From: Akanthomyces muscarius
Lineage: Eukaryota > Ascomycota > Sordariomycetes > Hypocreales > Cordycipitaceae
Assembly (NCBI RefSeq): GCF_028009165.1
Contig: NW_026611618.1
Coordinates: forward strand, 1,302,001 to 1,366,000
Direction: 5' to 3'
DNA: 64,000 bases
Shown here one piece after another: positions 57,401-64,000 of this stretch. The notes under the pieces are model-generated. The model was not told the DNA's origin, did no database searches, and worked only from the letters and a program-made list of their open reading frames with translations. Positions within the stretch are counted from its first letter, which is position 1, and each line of letters begins with the position of its first letter. The translations under genes and the position numbers were made by a program.

Positions 57401-58393
57401 ACACGCATGTGCCCTCCTGCATGCTATTACTACCTGCCAAGCCGGCACTGCACATTCGGCTTTGCCACGCAAAGTACTATATTTCAACGTCGCTGATTCA
57501 CCTGAAAGAGCTTGTTGCCGAGATAACGTGCGTGACCATGTCTCGCAATCTTGCACTTCCGGTCTGCCCTGCTACTTCATCCCAGTTATACGTGAAACCT
57601 GCCCCTCTTCCCAGATAGCTTAATCCTCACCTTATTTCCCTCGTACTTTTATTTGCTGGCCAGAGCGGCCAACTGGTCCCAGCCGCCCTCGCGTTTTACG
57701 GCATATTTCTCTCTGCTTCTGTAAAAACCTAGAGCGTGAAGGGAAAAAATGGTGTTAGATGTGGTGCTCGTGTTTCGGCTGTCGCAGATCTCGGCCCACT
57801 CCCAAAGCACACACGGCACAATCACGCGCAGTGCAGAGAGGTTGCGCACCTAAAGCTACATCAAATAATTGTCCTACTCAAGTTTCTCGCGGACTATGGC
57901 TTGTCTATCTCGTAGCTTGCGTTTGTCATTGTCGTATTGCTGCGCAGAATCTAGTGCGCAATACCACGACGACGTCCAATCCACTCGCTCGCTTTGAGTG
58001 ATGGGTATGAAGCTCGATGGCAAGCAATCATTACCCTCGTTCACACCATTGCCAATGACGAAGAAGTCTTCCGACAACCATATTCGAGCTCGTCCTCATT
58101 TTTTTTATCAAGCATGGCCTCTGCCACTACAAGCAAGGACAGTACAGAAACGGAATCATCCCGATCGCTGCGATGGTGCCGAGGCAAATAATCGTAGAAC
58201 AGCCGTCAGTGTCATCTTTAGTGAAAATATGAGACTCGTGATGTGCAATTCAATCACTTGCAATTCATCTCGGGATTTTTTGACACAGTCTTTTGTGATA
58301 GCATCTAAATATCCCTCGTTGCTAGTACCTGGTCCGTTCCTGTCACAATATCAGACAGCAGACCCTGCAGACAATCGATCTATGCATATATTC
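54419..58393. other. 4 kb gene-poor region upstream of the double-cluster regulator
   Basis: No supported gene. It contains a GA run near 54575, an imperfect ATGAATGG repeat near 54865-54885, a 7-bp hairpin at 55032-55048 and three and a half copies of a 9-bp GC-rich repeat at 55430-55461. It is probably a long regulatory and leader region of the regulator gene. Confidence 0.5.
55430..55461 (+). repeat. 9-bp tandem repeat GGGCGAGGC
   Basis: About three and a half head-to-tail copies of GGGCGAGGC, bounded by TCTGGC and CACGC. A minisatellite-like tract in non-coding DNA. Confidence 0.75.
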
Positions 58394-58654
58394 CTATCCT
58401 TGAGACAGATACGCGAGACTGTTGAATGCGACTTGCCCGCTCTCGCCATTCCTGATCACTTCGAAATTGGCCCTTGTGAGTCCGCGGCCCCTGTCAGCCA
58501 TGCAGTGAGACAGGCAGTAGCTCTCTACCGGCTCGGGGACGGCGCGGCGAATCTTGTCGCACTTGATGGGCGTATCCTGGCGCAGCTCGCATTGCCGGAA
58601 CGTGCTGTCCTTGACGCAGCCGCAGCTGTACTGCACCCGGCTCAAGCAGCACAT
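58394..58654 (-). CDS. small Cys-rich hypothetical protein
   Basis: A single-exon frame of 86 residues starting at ATG 58654. The first half is notable for regularly spaced cysteines: MCC, SCGC, QCEL, KCDK and YCLSHC, eight in all over 53 residues, in a pattern that looks selected and not random. The second half has few features. It has no signal peptide, so it is probably cytosolic or nuclear, perhaps binding zinc. An in-frame extension upstream to about 58768 also exists but lacks Cys. I do not recognise the family with certainty. It is on the same strand as the NmrA-like gene, upstream of which it does not lie. Confidence is moderate because no splice site or homology supports it. Confidence 0.45.
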   Translation of the reverse strand: MCCLSRVQYSCGCVKDSTFRQCELRQDTPIKCDKIRRAVPEPVESYCLSHCMADRGRGLTRANFEVIRNGESGQVAFNSLAYLSQG

Positions 58655-59136
58655 TGTGAGTGAGGCTGGGTGGGGTTGCGCGACGACAAAACCTGTGACC
58701 GAGAGAATGCGAAACGGTTTCTCGGGAGTTCTGCGGAATGATTCCCGGACTTCGCTGATGATTTGCACCGGGTGGGAGACGAGTGAGAGTAAATTTTCTG
58801 TGCAGTGTCGTCCGTGGCAGTTGTGTTGGCATTACCTTTTCCAGGAGAATTTGTTTCGACCTGCGCTCGCCCTTTGCTGCCATTGGTGGGTTACGCGCCC
58901 AACAACCTCATCACCCAGATTCATTGTCCTCGCTGCAAACCTTTCAGTGAACAGTACACAAATAAAATTTCACAGGGACAGCACTTTTGTCTTCAATTGT
59001 TCCTTTATGCAGTCGTAGGTTTGTATCCACGGGAGGGAACCAGGAAATGGCACTGCTGAGATCGCCTACCCGGGACAAGATGATTGTTCAAAATTCTATT
59101 GTCATATTGTTCTATATTCGAAGCTATTTTCTATAC
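58655..59136. other. intergenic region between two minus-strand genes
   Basis: 482 bp with the promoter of the Cys-rich ORF and the 3' flank of the NmrA-like gene. Nothing else was recognised. Confidence 0.5.
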
Positions 59137-60033
59137 CTACTGGAGGAGCTTCTTGTACTGTTCCAGAACAAATTCCTCCGAGCTGCGTCCTAGGCCCAAA
59201 AGCTCATTGTCAGACTTCTCAAAGCTGCCACCGTAGCCGGGAGTGACCAGAGAGCGGTACAGGAATGGAGCAATATTGTCAAAGGTAAAGATGCCCTTGG
59301 CCAGCCCCTCGCCCGCCTTCTTGACGAGGTCGTCCGTCTTGACGTAGCTCACCTGCCATGGCTTCTCCGGCGCTGCCTTCTTGGCCAGCTCGAGCAGACG
59401 CTCCTGCGAGATTTTGAGGTCCTCGAGGAGGACGGCGCGGTTCTTGGTCTCGTCGAGGTGCTCGACAATGGCGACAAACGCGCGGCCGAGCGTCTCGACG
59501 TTTGTGGTGCTGAAGAGGGCCTTGCCGTCGTCGAGCAGCGTCGGCTTGTAGTCGGCGACGTTGAGGATAAAGTGGTGCTGGATGCCCCAGTCGAGGAACG
59601 CGCCGGTGTAGACAAATGTGTACGAGATCTGGCCGGCGGCGGCCTTGGTCTTGAGGTACTCCTCAATCTTGACCTTTTCGGCAAAGACGGGGATCTGGCG
59701 GCCCAGCGGGTTCTCGACGTTGCTGCCGTACTCGGTGGGCAGGAAGCGCGGCACGCCGGCGGCAATGGCGGCGTCGATGATGGTCACCTGCAGCGAGGCC
59801 ACCTCGGCGGGCAGCGTGGAGATGACGACGTCTTGGCCCTGGAGGGCGCTGGTGAGGGCCGGGAGAGAGGCAAAGTCAACGTCGATGACCTTGATGGAGG
59901 AGGGGAACGTCGACTTGGAGCCCAGGCGGCGCAGGACTTGGAGGTTGTGCTTGGAGGCGGAGAGCTTCTCGAGGGCAATGGCGCCGACGTTGCCCGTGGC
60001 GCCGACGAGAGTGACATTCTTGACAGAAGACAT
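59137..60033 (-). CDS. NmrA-like / isoflavone reductase-type NAD(P)-binding protein
   Basis: A single exon of 298 residues from ATG 60033 (MSSVKN). The frame extends 42 codons further upstream but that part is Asn/Thr-rich and lacks homology features. The N-terminus has the Rossmann signature VTLVGATGNVG, then STLPAEVASLQ, PRFLPTEYGSN and YTFVYTGAFLDWG, typical of the atypical short-chain dehydrogenase group of plant phenylpropene reductases and fungal NmrA. Such proteins either reduce small aromatic or other secondary-metabolite substrates with NADPH or sense the NAD(P) redox state. This member keeps the glycine-rich loop, so it probably binds cofactor; no catalytic Lys was assigned with certainty. 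The gene is divergent from a C2H2-Zn2Cys6 regulator, which suggests possible co-regulation. Confidence 0.9.
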   Translation of the reverse strand: MSSVKNVTLVGATGNVGAIALEKLSASKHNLQVLRRLGSKSTFPSSIKVIDVDFASLPALTSALQGQDVVISTLPAEVASLQVTIIDAAIAAGVPRFLPTEYGSNVENPLGRQIPVFAEKVKIEEYLKTKAAAGQISYTFVYTGAFLDWGIQHHFILNVADYKPTLLDDGKALFSTTNVETLGRAFVAIVEHLDETKNRAVLLEDLKISQERLLELAKKAAPEKPWQVSYVKTDDLVKKAGEGLAKGIFTFDNIAPFLYRSLVTPGYGGSFEKSDNELLGLGRSSEEFVLEQYKKLLQ

Positions 60034-61551
60034 GATGTGTATGATTGATGTGTTTATATGTTCAAAGTGGCACTTTTTCTGTGTGTTTTGTAAAGATGTG
60101 AGTGAGTTGACTGTAGGTGCAGTGTGAGAGTTGAGATGGTTGTTGGATGCTGGATTCAATCGACAACAATTGGAGATTTGAACACCGTCTTATATAGATG
60201 GTTGAATCAAGGGTCCGCGACAATGACAGACAATGATAGACAAATATTACGACATATTGTGCAACATGTGGGAGGTCCGCCCGCCCCTCCGCCGGCTACA
60301 AGCTCCGACCCGCCTGTAGCTCCGCATGGCTGGCTGTCGGATTTCCAACCGCCAACTCTATTTCCGTAGGTGGGATGCCGACTGATTAACGATCAACCCA
60401 CTGCGTGCATCACTTGAATCGGCGCTAGCCTGGGCGTTGAATCTGATTGATACACGAGATCGACTATTATTCAGCGGAGTGAGTTTGTTGTCATCATGTA
60501 CTTTGCCGAGCCTCTGCCTCGTAAGGTGGTGTTGCTGGGGCCACATTGGAATCAGTGTGACCCGACACGGTGGAAGGTAGAATGACAATGCGGGCCTGTT
60601 TCTAGGGGTTTCGAGACTCTGCCTACGTTGAGAGTTTTGTTTTGTTATCATTAGGACTTGTAGTCTCTGTACGAAAACTACTTGGTGACCCGACTGAGTG
60701 CATGACTATGTGTAGGTAGAGGCTCGGAATATGCGTTTTTAAGTTGTTCACACACTCTGGCACATACGATCAAGTCAGTTTCTCCCGCGAATTGACATGC
60801 TTGTCTTGCTCTGCTCCTCACTTGGCGGTAGGTACCCAGGCTGGCTCTGTCACTGTGGTAAAGACAGGAGCGTCATGATGCCGTTGTGCCAAGTGAAAAC
60901 CAGTTTTGTAAATATAAGCAATCCCGCAGTAGTTCCACGCGTCCTATGCGCTGGCTGGGAACCTGCAGTAATGCCAAGGGCGGGAGCAACAACAAACTCA
61001 CCGTTTCTTCAATTGCGTAGCTGAGCAAAATCTTTAGTCTCTGCGGAGTATCCGGACTGTACAGTACAGTGCAACAGCAAAAATTCTGCACACGCGTACA
61101 TTAAACTAGCCTGCAAGAGGATTAGCGCAACCTACAAACCAAAACGGCAACTCAAGTGGGATGACCGATAGAGACTCGGCCATCCCACCTGCTCTCACCA
61201 ACGTACTCAACTTCTTCAACGCACCAGCCATGGCAGCTTAGAAAGACAAGGAGGCATTGTCAATGCTAAAAAACATTTCCTGCGAATGTGCCGTGTCATG
61301 ATGGAAAACCCTATGCGTCTTTTTCTGTTTTCATTATTCATCTCCAAAAAGCCTCCATGATTTTGATTATTATTTATTGATTTCCAGAGCTTCCGAGACA
61401 CTCTCAACCTGTTGTCTTAGTTATCCCGCACTCGCCATCCCACAAAGCTGGGTCTGCCTGCAGCCATCACGGCACAGCAACCAGTAGTGTCGGCACTCGT
61501 CGCTTGTACCTGCAGACCAAAGCGCGCCCGCAACGGTCGGAACGGTCAGCC
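60034..61551. promoter_or_regulatory. divergent promoter of NmrA-like gene and C2H2-Zn2Cys6 regulator
   Basis: 1.5 kb without a supported ORF. A TTATATAGA element near 60190 could act for the NmrA-like gene, and short GACAATGA(C/T)AGACAA repeats lie at about 60220-60245. No RNA gene was seen. Confidence 0.45.
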
Positions 61552-64000
61552 ATGGCTGAAAGCCCCGTCCCCGTCAAAAAGCAATTCGTCTGCGAGTGCG
61601 GCCGCGAGTACATTCGCAAAGAGCATTTGCAGCGCCACAAAGCCACACACGGCCGGCCCTCGTTCACTTGTCCTGCGTGCGACAGGTCCTTCACTCGGCT
61701 GTAAGTATCTCTCCCACCAACAACTACCCCTGCACTCAGAGAGCGCCACGAGTTTTCCCGGTGGAAACACAAAACCATCACAGAAGGCTGCAAGATATGC
61801 ATAAACGTGCTTATTAGGAGGAGCGAACACTAATCTCTTCAGTGATTTGCTCCGGCGACACTCAAAAATTCATGGCGCGGTAGTGCCCGACTCTCGCAAA
61901 GAACCGGCCTGCGATGCCTGTCACGCCAGCAAGATCAAATGCGACGGAGGCAGCCGGTGCTCCCTCTGTCGCAAACGCGACATCGAGTGTACTTATCAGC
62001 GCGCCAATCTCGCGCGGCGGGTGATTGAGGCCAATCCTGATGTCGTCTTTGATCTCAGCGGCGGCAACTTTTCCGCCAACAGGACGCCGTCTACCACAAG
62101 TCAGCACAGTGCGCCGGTCGCCAGTGCCCCCCGAAGCGTGCGCGCAAACAGCCAGACCAGCAGCAGTCCCGTAAGCGATGCCTCGTCGCCACCGATTTTT
62201 ACCGCGCCGACACACGTGACCCCGTTGGAGGCATCCTGGAACGAACGCACCAAGGCCGGTACGCGGGTTATTGCTCACGCCATGGGTGTTCTACGCGATG
62301 GCGGCGACAGCGATGCGTTGTCGAACCCTTCACCGAACATGAAGGACTGGCTGGACGACTGCTTCAGATCCTACTTTGGGCAGTTCCACGAGACCTGGCC
62401 CATTCTACACGCCCCGGCGTGCGAGGACGACCCAATTGAATATGTGCCGCTGGCGGCCTCAATCGCCATCATCGGCGCATGGCGTCAAGTCACGGACCCG
62501 GGCGCTATGCAAATGATTTTTGCCATTCATCAAATTTTGATGCAGTACTTGTTTGCACAACTGGTAAGTTGTTCCATCTTGCTGAGCCGAGCAACACCAA
62601 CTAATCATTTGCCGACAGACGCGTTTTACGTTCGACTCTGGCAATCCCTGGCCAATCGAGCTATATCAGACTAGCCTGTTGAATGCTATATTTGCATTCG
62701 AGATAGGAGTATGTACCGCTGGACCAGATAAGCTCCTTTCAACTAACGTCTCCAAGAAGTGGTCCTTCATACCAAGGGGTAGGATGCTCCATGTGGCGGT
62801 ATCGACAATTCTGCGACAAACAAACATGTTTAACAGCGAAAGCGCCATACACCATCAACGGAGGCACTATCCCAGCAACTTCATGCCGTGGATCTTTGGA
62901 AAGCATGACTCTTGGAAGAGGTCAGTATTTTCTTGAAAACTCAGCATTGTCCAAGTCCATCACGCTGACTGCAACAGGCTTGCGACGAGTGCCGTCAAGT
63001 TGGACCGCGACATTGCACTTTTGTACAACCAACCTCCGTTTATCCACAATGAGGAGCTGAATCTGCAGCTCTCATCCTCCTTTGCATTGTGGAACGCACA
63101 CGGGCTCCACGTCTTATCCCAGCGTCTTCCGCGGGAGCTCACCCAGCGCCAGGAGTATCGGATATCGCAGCTCATGACTATGACGGATGCCAATCTCCCC
63201 TTTCCCCTCTTCGCCGAGGACGTGGAGCTCGTCCTCCTGGGCGCGGCCAACAACGTGTGGACCTACCGCCGGCAGTTTGCCGCCTCGACGCCCGCCGACC
63301 TGGCCGGCCAGCGCATCCACATCATGATGCAGCTCGAGCTGTGCAAGCACCAGCTCAACCGCATGTACAGCATCCAGAGCTTCCCCAAGAACCACACGGC
63401 GGAGCTCGAGGTCATGCTGACGGCCTACTACGGGCGCGAGGACGAGGAGACGAGCCCCGTGCTGCTGACCGAGGCCATGCGGCGCTTCTCCCAGGCCACC
63501 TTTAGCGCCGCCGTGCTGCACAGCCTCCTCGAGCTGCACATGTGCGCCGACGTGCAGCAGCTCGTCGACGTCACCTCGGGCCTCTACGACGGCAACGAGC
63601 TCTACACGGACATGGTGCTGCAGAAGCAGGCGCGCATCGCCGAGTGGGTTGGCAGCATCGACGCCCGCGCCGCCGTCATCCGCGCCGTCACCATCCTGCG
63701 CTTGTACGAGGAGCACGTCGCCAACACGGGCAACGCCAACAACCGGTGCCTCGACCCCATTGTGCATGTTGCGCTGCTTGCCGCGGCGGTGGTGGCGCGC
63801 GCGTGGGCCGAGGGCGTCCTTCAGGAATGCATCTGCGCCGTCGCGATGCCGACGCTGGAACTCGGCGGCATGCCCGGCCTACCGGACGACGGAGCGCCGG
63901 CGGTCGTGTCGTGGAAGGCGACGGGCGGCCGGCTGCAGTATCACGGCGTCGCGCTGTGCCGCTGCAACTTGCCGAGCTGGCGGGAGCGGTTCGCAAGAGG
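61552..64000 (+). CDS. C2H2-Zn2Cys6 transcription factor, 3' end outside the window
   Basis: Five exons are visible: 61552-61700, 61843-62563, 62619-62708, 62757-62920 and 62978-64000, about 715 residues with the frame still open at the edge. Two C2H2 fingers come first: residues 14-33, with an unusual C-x1-C instead of C-x2-C, and 40-60, canonical and split by intron 1. A Zn2Cys6 cluster follows at Cys 73, 76, 83, 89, 92 and 99. After a Ser/Pro-rich linker comes the middle region with WLDDCFRSYFGQFHETWPILH and IEYVPLAASIAIIGAWRQV, then FTFDSGNPWPIELYQT and PSNFMPWIFG, typical for this regulator class. The 48-nt intron 62709-62756 is in frame with no stop, so retention would insert 16 residues. 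The last exon is strongly GC-rich. The target genes are unknown; the adjoining NmrA-like gene is the obvious candidate. Confidence 0.9.

Overview
The window is a stretch of nuclear DNA from a filamentous ascomycete. The evidence is many short GT-AG introns (about 48-127 nt), Zn2Cys6 regulators with fungal_trans-type middle regions, gene families largely confined to fungi (NRPS-like A-T-R-R reductase, MpaB/Lcp-type oxygenase, fungal arylsulfotransferase), TTAGGG-type telomere-like sequence, and large gene-poor gaps. A Sordariomycete, probably Hypocreales, is the best guess; this is inference from gene style, not from a marker gene. All exon boundaries were read by eye from splice signals and protein continuity; most genes close in frame from ATG to stop, apart from the gene cut by each window edge.

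Region 1 (1-5500): the 3' end of a Ser/Thr-rich gene, then a divergent pair formed by an eight-exon class I sesquiterpene-type cyclase (minus) and an MpaB/Lcp-type haem oxygenase with a C-terminal membrane anchor (plus). They share a 1.4 kb promoter holding a perfect 18-bp palindrome and look like a minimal terpenoid pathway. Region 2 (5500-9500): the ribosome-biogenesis kinase RIO1, with a telomere-repeat-like box upstream. Region 3 (9500-19220): a Zn2Cys6 regulator divergent from a secreted GMC oxidoreductase; the GMC gene runs tail to tail, only 27 bp apart, into a chromate-transporter family gene, followed by a secreted, membrane-anchored arylsulfotransferase-family protein.

Region 4 (20560-28170): a 1289-residue A-T-R-SDR protein with the architecture of fungal glycine betaine reductase, and an amino-acid permease on the same strand. 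Region 5 (28170-38690): mostly non-coding, with a two-exon 57-residue secreted peptide, a conserved-looking hypothetical protein, and a convergent pair of a GliT-like CxxC flavoprotein and a metallo-beta-lactamase-fold protein. Region 6 (38690-45700): a secreted alpha/beta hydrolase followed by a tandem 3' duplication, and an MFS sugar transporter. Region 7 (45700-64000): a regulator with two complete Zn2Cys6 clusters, a small Cys-rich ORF, an NmrA-like oxidoreductase, and a regulator combining two C2H2 fingers with a Zn2Cys6 cluster, cut by the right edge.

The likeliest undescribed system is the cyclase/oxygenase pair. No rRNA, tRNA, intact transposon or CRISPR was recognised.
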